This document shows, in pieces, positions 25,201 to 37,200 of a DNA stretch of 64,000 nucleotides. Origin of the DNA: Romanomermis culicivorax (Eukaryota; Nematoda; Enoplea; Mermithida; Mermithidae). The notes beneath the pieces were generated by a model. That model searched no databases. It was not told where the DNA came from and saw only the letters and a program-made list of their open reading frames with translations. Positions within the stretch are counted from its first letter, which is position 1. Each line of letters begins with the position of its first letter. The stretch covers positions 310,001-374,000 of the forward strand of contig CAWUHX010000214.1 in the NCBI GenBank assembly GCA_963922205.1, written 5' to 3'. The translations under genes and the position numbers were made by a program.

Positions 25201-28200
25201 CGCTTCTCTAAAGATGTCAATATGGCATTAGTCCCAATAAAGCTTTGCCATTATGGTGACTGCTTCTAGGAATGGAATGACATCTCTAAGGTTATAAAAT
25301 ATTAGAAAATCCATCAGTGTTTGCATTTGATTCTCTGTCCAGTACCTTTGACAGATTTCATAGTCATCTTTAGTAATGTGTTCTTTCCTAAGATTACTAT
25401 AAAAACCTTCAGGTGGTGGTAATGAAGTTTCATTCAATTTTTCAAAAGAGTCCACATACTCATATGGGAATTTGGCCTTAGCAAGAGAAGCCCCATATGC
25501 TCTCATAAATGTGTCAAGGCTGAAGCCAGGGGCTAAATATAATGATATGTCCAAGAATTTAGGATTTTCAGTAGAGAGACATAAAAATGCACCATTTCCT
25601 AAAATTGCTTTTGGCCATGGACTTTCCTTATTTTCCCTCACTTGTTGAACAAGCTTTGGAAAAATATTTCTCTTGATAAGATTGATATCATACTTTCCAG
25701 AGTTAAATCCCAGGCATGTTAGCTGAGTGCAATACCTCCCAAGTCGATTTTTAACACCAATGATTGAGTTCAAATACCCTTTTTGATGTCTTAAATCTTT
25801 TTTGCTATCATATAATTCTTGTACATATGCTCTGCAACTCGATATCATAGAGTTTAAATGTTCCAAAACTGACTTATATTGATTAGACAAAATTTCATTT
25901 TGCCTAAAGCTAATCAATTCAAGACGCTCTAGCTTTTTTTGTACTAAAATATCAGGATCATTCTCCACAAAGCTAATTGCGGTGAACCCAGGAACATTTG
26001 TTGCAACAGCACATGAAACTAGTTGGCGTTCAGTTATAAGAGTTAATTTTTCCGAATTCTGATGAGGTTTTTTGGCAAGGATGGCTTCAAAGTCATACAC
26101 AGCATAGAATGGACAAAAATGTTGAGTTTCATTCACAAAAATCTCCAACTCTTTTAACTGGTCAAATTTTGACTTTTTGACCATATATACACCAGGTGGG
26201 AATTTATGTACAGTTTCTCCCTCATGACAGTGATTTTTGGCATGGTCATTAAGTTTTTCCTTTTTTCTGAATAGTCTGTTACAAGAAAGACATGAATATC
26301 TCTTTGCATATTGATCTAAATTTACAATATAGCTGTAATGAGCTTTTCCATTTTCAACAAAAGAAACATCCAAATTAAGAAGTTTGTTATATTTTTGTAC
26401 TACATTTTTCCAGCACACTGCTATTTCTTTTACTATGTCTAAATGGAAAACCTGTACATCTATATGAAATAATTCGTCAATCATTTCTAGATCAGTGTAG
26501 GGAACTCCAGAAAACAATTTTATAACTTCAGGAATTTTTTTTCTCTTGACAATATTTGATAAAAAGTTTGAAAACAATATTCTTATTTTCAAAACTTCCA
26601 GTAAGGCATTGAGCAATGCAGCGAAACAAGCAAAGATTATCAGTAAATTTATTTCTTTGACTATCTTGGGTCATACACAGGAGGTTATTTTGTTGGTGAG
26701 AAACTATTCCTGGCAAGCAAAAATTTTTACACCCTACCACAAAATTTTTTTGAGGTATAACATAAAATTCAATATTGCTTATAAGATATAAAGCCCACTT
26801 TGTATCTGGGCAAGTAAATTTTTCCTCAAAATCAATATTCCCCATAGTTTCAACTAATTGACTCAAATCCTGTCCATCTTTTATGAGAACTGGTTGACTT
26901 AGGATTGTGAAGTTAATGTGACATGCATACCAGTATTTCAACTCACCTGATTCTCGGTTTTTTAATAGGCATCCAATCGCACCATTAATTTTAAAGCACT
27001 CTTTTTCACTTTTGTAAATATCGTCTAGCAATACTTTGACATTGCCATGAACAGCTCCCCATTGATAATTGTATGTATGGTGCAACATATTTAATGTTGA
27101 CCTGTTTGTTCTAATCAGGGACCAATAATTCAATTAAATCTGGTGGTGATTCTGGATCATCAGAAATGATTTGTCCAGTTGTACTAGGTATTTCACATCC
27201 ATCCACATTCATTGGAAGGTTTTCTTCTGGTTTGATCATTAAACAACTGCCACTGTGCTTTGAGGCAAGTAAGTCTTTTGAGTTGGTAAAGTCAGTGGTA
27301 CAATATAGACAGTGGTTGCCCTCATGTTGCTTCTGATAGTGTTTCTTCAGGCCTTTTACCTGTGTGAAGACTGAAGCTCACTGAGGACACCTGTACCGGC
27401 AACCTTGATTAACTGGTCTTACATGTTCATTTAGATATCTCTCTTCACCAAACTGCCCTCCACATTCGACACAATTGATTTGTTTCTCCATAATAATCAA
27501 TAATAACATAAAATTTAAAACATAAAGTTTCAAAGTTCACCTTTCTTCAAGTTCTTAGAAATCACTAATGAGCTTTCTCAAATTTTTCCTGCTTTTATAC
27601 TCTTCTGGGTAGGATTACTGTAGGCTGCATAGGAAGACCAAAACTTGTGCATCAATTCCATCAAATGTCACATCTTTCTCACTTTTTCTGATGATTTATA
27701 CTGAAATAAACTGGTTTTTTCTTATCTCACTTTTTGATCTGTCTTTCAAGTCAAATTTAATCAAAATGCACATATAAAAACTTTCTTGCTTAGGTCACTT
27801 TTCTTTAGACAAGCAGTCACCTTATGAGTCATTTTCTCAACTACCTTTGTATAAAAGTATTTCTTGCCTTTTAGCTAGCCTTGATTCACAACAATGAGCA
27901 TGTGAATCACTTGAGCTTCTAATACTGTAATTCACTGCTCTTTCAATTTGATCTCTTTGCTACTTTCACAAGTGGCAAAACATGCTGGACTTAACCATCT
28001 TTTCATCAACATAAAATGTTTCATATGGTGGGAAGGTTTTCAATCAATAAAGTTTAGGTAAACAAATAACAACTGGCTCTCTTTCAAAATTGATTGCTGG
28101 CTATAAAAGTTGGCTGGCTCTCTAAAATGAAGAAAAAACATGGATGCTAACCACACTATTGAACATTTTCTAGCTTGCCTGGAAAGGCATAATGGGAAAA

Positions 28201-31200
28201 CAGTTTTTACTGAGATATGGTATTGTGTGGCTTTTTTGGCTGTACTAACAATACTGACTCTATTGAAATTGTTGAGAGAATATTTAGAAAACCTGTTCTC
28301 AAAAAAACCTGGGACTAGTACAAAAAGTGTCAGATTCAATACTGCAGATGTATAAATAAAAGTTTTACAGCAGCATGCTTAAGACAAATGGATAAGCTCT
28401 TTGAAAGCATATACTTTAACCCAAGCACAGAGTATTGTAGTGTTCATAACCTGTTAGGACAGGCAAAAGCTAGTAATCCCAGGGTCACCCTGCATTCAGT
28501 TAAGGAATGGTTACAAAAACAGCCAACCTATACTGTACACAAGTATGCTAGGTGCCATTACCCCAGGAATAATGTTCTAGTTACTCATATTGATGAACAG
28601 TAGCAAATGGATCTCGCAGACCTTAGTTCACTTGCCAGGCATAATGATGGATACAAATTTCTTTTAAATTGTATAGATGTCCTGTCAAAATTTGCATGGT
28701 CTGTACCCTTGAAAATAAAAATACATCATCTATTTTGCATGCCTTCCAAACAATTTTGAAATCTGGTTGAAAGCCACAAAAAATACAGACTGATGCTGGT
28801 ACAGAGTTTACAAACAAAGCCTTCCAGGCCTTATTAAAAAAACTTGGCATTAGTTTTTTCATAACTGCCAGTAAAACTAAGGCTAGCATTGTTGAGCAGT
28901 TGAATAGAACTTTGAAGGAAAGAATGTGGCGTCATTTTACTCAAAATAATACATACAAGTACCTAAACATTCTACCCCACTTGCTAAACTCTTACAACTC
29001 CACTAGGCATAGGACCACAGGTGTTGCTCCCATTGATGTTATTGATGATGTAAATTGTTTAAAAGCTTTTCAGGAAATGTAAGTCTAGTGTACAATTTAA
29101 ACTGGTCCCTGGTGACAAGGTACGCATAAGCAAAGTCAAAAGGACTTTTGAGAAGGGTTACACTCCCAATTGGAGTGATGAAGTTTTTGTGATTTGTGAG
29201 CAAAAAGCTAGATATCCCCCTGTATATACCGTAGAAGATCAGCTGGGAGAAGTCATACAGGGTGTATTTTATGAGCCAGAACTACAGAAAGTTGATGAGA
29301 TTACAGATATCTGCATTATAGAAAAGATTATACGAAACAGAAAAAGGGCTGGGAAAACTGAATACTTTGTTAAATGGAAGGGTCACCCAGATAAATTCAA
29401 TAATTGGGTGACAGATTTGGTAAAACTATAGCTACAGTATGAAAACTAAACAATGATTTGCAGGTCTAAAAGTTTTTACCTGTGCCTGACATTTCAGTAT
29501 ACAAGCAACTTCATTATTATTTTAATCATTTAATTAACTAGAATGGAGTCAAAGAAAGTTAAAGCTCCTATTGAACTTTGCGCTCGAAACTTGCCGAGAG
29601 CCATGTATCCCTTAATGATTGAACTGTGTTATTTTTGTCAAAAGAATAGCTCTGAATGGGAGTGTTTCCAGTTGTCTCAGGGTAAAACATTCTCTACTAT
29701 TGAAATGTGCCCAAAATGTCTGGAATACAATAAGGCATTGCAGGAAGCTGGCACAGCTGTACTAAAGAAGCAGCTGGCTGATAGACAGGCACTCATCTTC
29801 AAGCCTACAGTAAATTAATGAAATGTGATTTGCAAGTATTCTGTAACATTTTTCATGTATATAAGTTGTAAATTCTCCTTAGTCTTCAGTCTTCAAACTT
29901 CTCCTTCTACAGTGTAGTCACTTTTTCAAAATGGAGGGTATTTTTTTTAATGTTGCACTGAGTATGGGCACTTTTCTCAAAAGACCTTATACTCAAAAAG
30001 ATGTGGCCAGGTATGCGTCATATTTTTGGGATCAAATAAATGATGGCTACAAGCACAAATGGAAGATTTTAGCTAAAGTAGCTAATGAGCTGGATCATCA
30101 TACAGGCAAAAGAAAACTGGCTGGGTTTTAGCATTTTGCCAAGGCACTAGAGGGTTTGATGAAAACCTGCAGTGCTGGACCCCTTTTGTTTGAGATCTGG
30201 ATGAATCTGAGTCCAGAAGCCATGCAAAAATACAATGATGAAGGTATAGATATACCCTATTAATGTTGTGATAATTGTAATTAAATATTGTAATGAAAAA
30301 TGAAAGACAAGAAAAAAATTAAGCGAAAAAACAAATTAAAGCACAATTGCTGGTATTCCCAGCATGTTGCATGTTATAAAAGTTGAGAATTTATAAAAGA
30401 AAAAAACATGGCTGTAAAATCTAATCACCCTTTTACATGTATTGTTGCTGGCCCTACAAAAGCTGGTAAAACAACCTTTGTAAAGAATTCAATACTAAAT
30501 GTGAAGTACTTGATTGAACCAGTTCCTGAACATATTCACTGGTTCTTTAGTGAGAAGCAGCCAGTCTACAATGACTTACCTGGAAGGGTCAACTTCTATC
30601 AGGGGTTACCTGACATGAACTTGATTAGAAAGCCCAGTCCTGTATCCCAGCTTGTTATACTAGCTGATCTGATGCAGGAAATGGCAAAAAATAAGCATCT
30701 GGACATTCTTTCTACTGGTGGATGTCATCACATGAATGTGTCTGTGATACACATTGTTCAAAATGTTTTCTTCGAGGGTCTAAGAACATTTAGAATAAAT
30801 GCAGATTACCTTGTTTTGATGAAACATCCTGCAGATAGGCTCCAAGTAAAAACTTTGGCAAGACAGTTGTTTCCTGATAAAGTAAAGTACTTTCTCGAGT
30901 CTTTTGAAGATGCCACATTTAAACCATACAGTTATATAATTATTGATCTTTCTCAAACAACACCTGATAAACTTAGACTCAGAGCTGATATTTTCTCAAA
31001 ATTTTCCACAATATATGTGTCAAAAGTATAAAAGTTGTCTATTCTTGAGTTGTATAGTCAAAATGCCTTGTGATCATCTTAGACATAATATTGATTACAT
31101 CATGGTACTAGCTAAGGCTAAACCCAAGCAACGTAAAGCTATTATTAGCACCGCTGATTGTGAACTGATACTTTGTTTGTGTGAATGTATACTCAGCTTC

Positions 31201-34200
31201 CTCGAAGGCAATATAAAAGTTGACAAAAATACCTTGAATAAATTAAGTTCCCACAAGGGACATTTACGAGTATTAGCAGATGAGAAAACAAGTCTCAGCA
31301 AATGACGAGACATTCTAGAATGAAAAGGTGGATTTTTGCCTGTATTGTTAGCACTAATTTTAGGAATAGCTGGACAATTACTAGCTGATGCAATTATAAA
31401 AAGATGATGCATACAAATAAAATGATTCTTGTACGGCATGACATTGGTCATAAGGAAGACATAACAGCTAATGTAATGACTGCTTTGGATAAAGAAATGA
31501 ATGACATTTTAACTAATAAGTCATTGGCCTCTGACAGAAAGATAATCTTATACAATCAAGTGTTGCACAGATATAGGCAGGCTACACAGGATCAAACCAG
31601 ACCTTATGAGTTGACTATTAGTGAACCTGTTGCAGGACACCCCATTCCTGATCTGGAAGAAATAACACTGAAGCAAAAAAAGCCAGACACTGCTGAAAGC
31701 ACTGTTGATATTACCCCGAGAAAAGATGTGCTGTATGAAAAAACTATGAAAATTGTACCAAAAAAGTGGCATAGTCAAGCTAAAATGTTATATGATTATG
31801 CTAAAGATAATCCACACATGGAGTCATCAGATAAAGGAGAAATGATTCTGAAAGGCACCAAAATAAGTGGAACCAATATTGTTGATTTGATTCCTGATGT
31901 GGCAAGAGTTGGTCCGAGTCGCCAGCAAGCAATAGGGTCAGAGTTGTTTGTAAAGAACCTCTTAAAGGAGAATGTGCCTCATACATGTAATTGGGGGGGG
32001 GAAGTGCTATGGGAACCCCCCAGAAATTATCAACCATATGGCTAGCCATTGGGCGACCCCCTCAGGATTTTCCAATCCTATAGCTAGCCATATGGTGCCC
32101 TAGGGACCCCCATAGTTTTAGTCAGAAAAATACTGAAAAATGTCATTTTTTCCATGAAAAATGTCAATTTTTGAACAAAAATGGTTAAAAACGTCAATTT
32201 TCTCAGCACTTCGCGCCATAAGTACATATTTTATCATTTTTTAAACAAAAATTACTAATTTTTAAACTGTTTTTTCGGACATTTTTCATGGAAAAAATCA
32301 GATTTTTTTCCTTCAGGGACCCCTCCCCCCAAAATTTTGGGAATTACTGACCCCCAGTCCCAAAAAAGTCCTCCAACCCCCCCCCCCAGACTTCAGAGCT
32401 CCATTACATGTATGATGTGCCTTGAGATATTTTTGTAAATAAGTCCAGGCTGAATGTTGGAGGTGAAAGTGGACCCGTAGATGATAAAAAAATTAAGGCA
32501 CCCAAAAGCATTACACCAAGGTCTAGATGGTTAGAATTTGGAAAAGTATAAAAGTTGTTTTTACAGCATTTTGTAAACTTATAAAGATGAGACAATACTT
32601 CAATCCAGAAGATTATGCAACTTGGCTTCAGTACTATAATGAACAAGCTGAACAAACTGGCTATGGTTTCAAAGGCTTCAAAGGCACTCCATATCAGCGT
32701 GGAGGAGGTCTGGGAAGTTTCTTTAGATTGTTATTCAGAATGGCCATTCCTGTTATTAAGTCAGCTGCTGGCCATATTGGTAAGCAAGCACTATCCACTG
32801 GTGCACATATTGATTTAGCGGAAGGTCCATCTATACAAGAATCTCTAGAAGAACATGGCCGAGCAGCACTCTCCAAGTTGGCCCACAGTGGGGGAGATGC
32901 CTTGCAGACTGGAAGAGGCTTGGGGACTAGACCAAAAGGTATAAAAGTTGAGAAAAATAATATATTCTCAAAGAAAAAGAGAAGGAAACATGGCTCTAAT
33001 TGATACAATTTCTAGTATTAGTACAAAGTCCAAATTGGACTTTTTCACTGTACCTCCCACACAAGTAGTAATTAAATGAGGCTACTGGGATGAAGTTAAC
33101 CAGATAAATCCTATCACAAATGATGGTCCATATGAATTTCATATACCTCCAGATCCTCACATGATTCAGCTTAGCAAAAATTATCTGTACATGACCTTGA
33201 AAATTACTTACACAGTTCCTGCTGGTGGAGCTGCACCAGTAATTGCACCTATCAATCTGATTGATAAAGCATTTTTCAGACAAGTAAAGCTCTTCCTGAA
33301 TAGTCATCTCATTCATGATTGCGGGGATAAGTATGCCTACAGAGCATTCTTTGAAACTGATTTATATGCTGGTTTTCATACTAAAAATAGCCACTTACAG
33401 TCTTCTTTTTATACTATGGAAGCTGATCCTAAAATAGATACTCTTGATTATCAGGGCTTTAAAAACAAGGTAAAGCACTTTAAAAACGGTCGAAAAGTTG
33501 AAATAACAGCTCCTCTTCATATTTATGTTCTAATGCAAGATCAATATTTACTCAGCAATACTGAGCTCAAACTGGACCTGATCTGCAATAGTAATCCATT
33601 TGTTTTACAGTGCCCAGATGGTGATGCAGAAAACAAAAAATTGGAAGTTTCCCAGATGAAACTCTTCATCAGGAAAGTTGAAGTTCTTGACAGTGTTGGA
33701 TTGGCTCTGGAAAAAGCAATGTCAAAGACACCAGTCAAGTACCCAATTAGACGAGTCCAAATGGTGAATCTTCATATTGCTACAATGTACAATGCAATCT
33801 ACACGTCTGAATACTCTATTCACTGCTCAGTTGCTATGTAGGATGATTATAGCATGTGTCAATGTGGATGCATAACATGGAGAAATAAAAAAATCTCCAT
33901 TTAATTTTAAATGTTACAGTATAAATGAAGTCAAAGTTGTCTCTGGTGGTCAAGCTTTTCCAGCCACTTCATTAAGACTTGATTTTGCCAACAACAAATA
34001 TATTCGAGTGTATGATCAGCTCTTTGAAACTCTAGACATAGCTGAAGATAACAAAGAGAATGGCATTGGCAGACTTAATTTTAAAAATGGACAGTGCTAC
34101 TTTGCCTTCAATTTTACACCTGATGAAGATGATAGTGGACATTGGGACTTGATTAGAGATGGTTCCACAAGTATAGAATTGACGTTTGCTGATGCAGCTA

Positions 34201-37200
34201 TAGAAGTTATTGTTTATGCAGAATTTCACAATTTGATTATGATCGATAAAAATAGGCACGTCTTTAATGACTATACTGCATGAATACCTCTGAAATCTAC
34301 ATCTTGGTCAATATAGATCAAGCTCTCAGACAAATCTCCAATGGGGCATTCCCTATAGACTGTTTACCACCTCTTGACACTGTACCTGCAGCATTAGTTG
34401 TAAATCTGGACAAGCAGGATGAACCTGGTTCACACTGGGTAGCTCTGTTTGTTGATAAAAAACATGCATGTTGTTTTTTTGACAGTTATGGCCTGAAACC
34501 ACCTCAACAGCTTAGGAATTACACAAAGACTATATCTACTTCTTACAAGTGCAATACCAAATGTGTTCAACAGTACCTGACTGCTAGATGTGGTCAGTTA
34601 TGTGTATACTTTCTTGTGTGGATGGTTAGAGGTATAAGTATGAGAGATATTGCTGGTAGTTTGGAACAAGGCTATGCTGATGAATTTGTCACTGGCTTCA
34701 TCAACAGTCTCTTTAGAACAAATACTCCCATATATGATGATGTATTTTTATTTGAACAGCTCAACAGAATATAAAAGTTAGTTTCTACCATAATGACGTA
34801 TTGAAAAATGGATTTTTCACAGTTTTATGTAACATTACCGAGCAATGCTCAGAGTGATCCGAGTAACTCGGCTTCAAATTTTAGTATCAAGTTGCCTCAT
34901 AGATTAATTTTGCAAGGTGAATGGGAATGTGCACTTTGTGAATTCATCTACCCAAATACGTAGTTCAATATAACACCTAGTGATAATGTAATAAAATTTT
35001 ATGATCTTCAGACCAATACTAGGCAATTACTAAAAATACCTTCTACAAGGTATGAATCTATAATAGATTTAATTGAAGCTATTCAACAATCCATCAGGTT
35101 GTTGAGTGAACAGGAAAAAGTTCCATATAATGAGTTTATCGAATTTTCATACAGGAGATTAGCCAGAGCAGTTGTCCTGAAAGTGAACTTGACTAGAATC
35201 AAGAGGATAAAATTAAGTGATCCTTTACTCTACCTGTTGGGCTTTGAGAAATCACAACTAGAAACAACTTCATCTGAAAAATTGAAAATTGCTGCTGCAC
35301 ACCCTGCTGATATGAAGGCTGCTCTTGAAACTATGTATGTTTATTGTAACATCATTGAACAACAGATTGCTGGTGATATTTTAGGCCCCCTCCTCCCTAT
35401 TGTTAATATAGATGGAGCTTTTGGTGACATTATAGATAAGATATATATAGCTCCTCACTACTTGCCTGTACTTGTAAAAGATATCGATTCTATCAAAATT
35501 TCAATTAGAACAGATCAAGACAAACCTATAAAATTTGTCACTGGTAAAACAACTGTGAAGTTACACTTTAGAAAGCAAAGTTTATTCTAAAAATGCAAGT
35601 ACAAAACATTACTATCACAGCTGAACTTGGCTGTGGACTCACTTTGGACTCACTTAATAAAAAAATTGGATGGCTCTAAACTGACAATGAGAAAATTCAG
35701 GTCACTGATTTGGCGCCTCCATGATCCAAAATGTTGTCTACTATTGTACGAAAATGGGAAGCTCATATGCGTGGGCATTAAGGCAACTCAGCAGGCTGTG
35801 AAAAGTATAGATTATGCAGCAGAAATACTGCTCAAACTCAGTTATCAGCCAAGACCCAGGGAATTTAAAATGTGCAATGTTGTTGGGTCATACGCCCTAG
35901 ATCACTGTATCAATGTTGTGGAATTCTATAACGCTCATAAGGGTCAATGTGATTATTCTCCTGAATTATTTCCTGCACTGAAATATACAATTAACAAGCA
36001 AGGCCTATGTGCATTGATTTTTCACAATGGTAAAGTTATTACAGGAGCAAAGACCTACAGTGAACTGCAGAAGAACTTCAAAGAGTTACTTGTCAATTTT
36101 TGAACTTGATGGTAGAAAGCTGAAACATTCATTCTCTGCAATGGAGCCTTGACTTATGTGGGAGAATTCCTATGCATCCTGTGCATTATGCTGTGTGTAG
36201 ATATGTTCAAGCTGGAAGATATAGAGAATTGGGTGCTGATCCTTCACCAATTAAAAGAACGAAAAGGCTGATGAAGAAAGAATCCACTTGGGATCACAAC
36301 TATACTAGGAAAAAGTAAAAAAAACAAAAAAAACAGGTATTGTGGGTACTTTCTATGAAAGTATTGGCGCCACATGTGTGCTAGCCTCCTCGTGGCTGGC
36401 GCTGGGACTGATCCTGTGATCAGTGCGAGTGAGTACACAATTTCTGTTGATATATCGCATGACTTATTGCTCATATTGATTGTTTATTCCATTTAACAAA
36501 TAGGCTAGCTATGTAAAGCTTGAAGCGGCAGCTTCAGCTTTATTAGCTAGGCGAACTTCCCTCCTCCCCCCCCCCCCCCCAACAGGCGCCGCGGCAGTGG
36601 CGGATGGCGGCAGCGGCAATGCAAGGTAACAAATAACATGAATGGTAGGGCCCACACTAAATTGAAATTTTCAGAACCCCCCCCCCCCGCACAAAATTTG
36701 AGCTTTTGTCCTAAATGGGTCGTGTTGGGTACCAATCGATAGATCTCATTGAGCTGATTCTGAAAAGCACCATATATGGCACATTATCTTGAGTTTTGAG
36801 GGAGATGTGGGTGGGCCAAGTTTCGGCAACTTTTTTTCTACCCCAGGTGTGACGTCATGCTCTTTTCCAGCAGGAAAAATGACGTCATAATAGTCGGAAG
36901 ATGGTCGGCTATGTTTTGTGTGTCGGGGATGTTGTGAATTTTTTTCCAAGTCCAACGCCTATGTTTAACATGGGCCGGGGAGCTTTTTACGACTAAGCCC
37001 CCCCCTCTATACTACTTGCGTGTAAACAAGCGTATTTCCATGAATTTTTGGTGGAAGGATTTTCGACTGGGAGGAATTCAATGGATGCGGTCATCATTAC
37101 TTTACACAAAACTTATCCTGAGTGTAAACAAATGGATTGCTGCAATTTTTTGGGCTGAGGGGTTTTCGGTATGGAGAATCGATAGATGCAGTTACATCAC

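Larger units (their letters stand above)
16403..27491 (-). pseudogene. polB: Polinton protein-primed DNA polymerase B, interrupted by a hAT
   Basis: Family-B polymerase that replicates the element by protein priming. N-terminal part from ATG 27491 has C2H2-like fingers ([16 protein letters not shown]). Exonuclease motifs follow: ExoI YDFEAI (about 26090), Exo[10 protein letters not shown] (about 25700), ExoIII YNLRDV (about 25290). Polymerase motif A is DFNALYL (about 24980), motif [11 protein letters not shown] (about 17130), motif [10 protein letters not shown] (about 16840). The C-terminal block [16 protein letters not shown] ends at the TGA at 16403. A hAT of about 6.9 kb (17732-24673) separates motif A from B. 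Further damage: TGA at 27378-27380, a frame change between 26528 and 26616, a stop at about 25228, TGA near 24716 and a break at about 16610-16705. All catalytic motifs are still visible. Confidence 0.95.
15354..37016. mobile_element. Polinton/Maverick DNA transposon (polintovirus-like), complete ends
   Basis: 21,663 bp including later insertions. It begins AGTAGTATAGAGGGGGG and ends with the complement, has TIRs of about 670 bp, and is flanked by a perfect 6-bp duplication TGCGTG (15348-15353, 37017-37022), the size known for Polintons. Gene order: polB on the minus strand (16403-27491), then on plus a membrane protein, integrase, zinc-ribbon protein, small protein, ATPase, two small virion-type proteins, core protein, major capsid, protease, minor capsid and a TBP homologue. 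Subtracting the hAT insertions (about 6.9 kb) and a 435-bp MITE leaves about 14.3 kb. Several genes carry stops or frameshifts, so this copy is unlikely to be autonomous. Confidence 0.97.

Noticed and set aside
28040-28339. Minus-strand open frame opposite the Polinton membrane-protein gene
   Set aside because: It is the antisense of the plus-strand gene, which has a well-placed TATA box and a start and stop that fit its neighbours.
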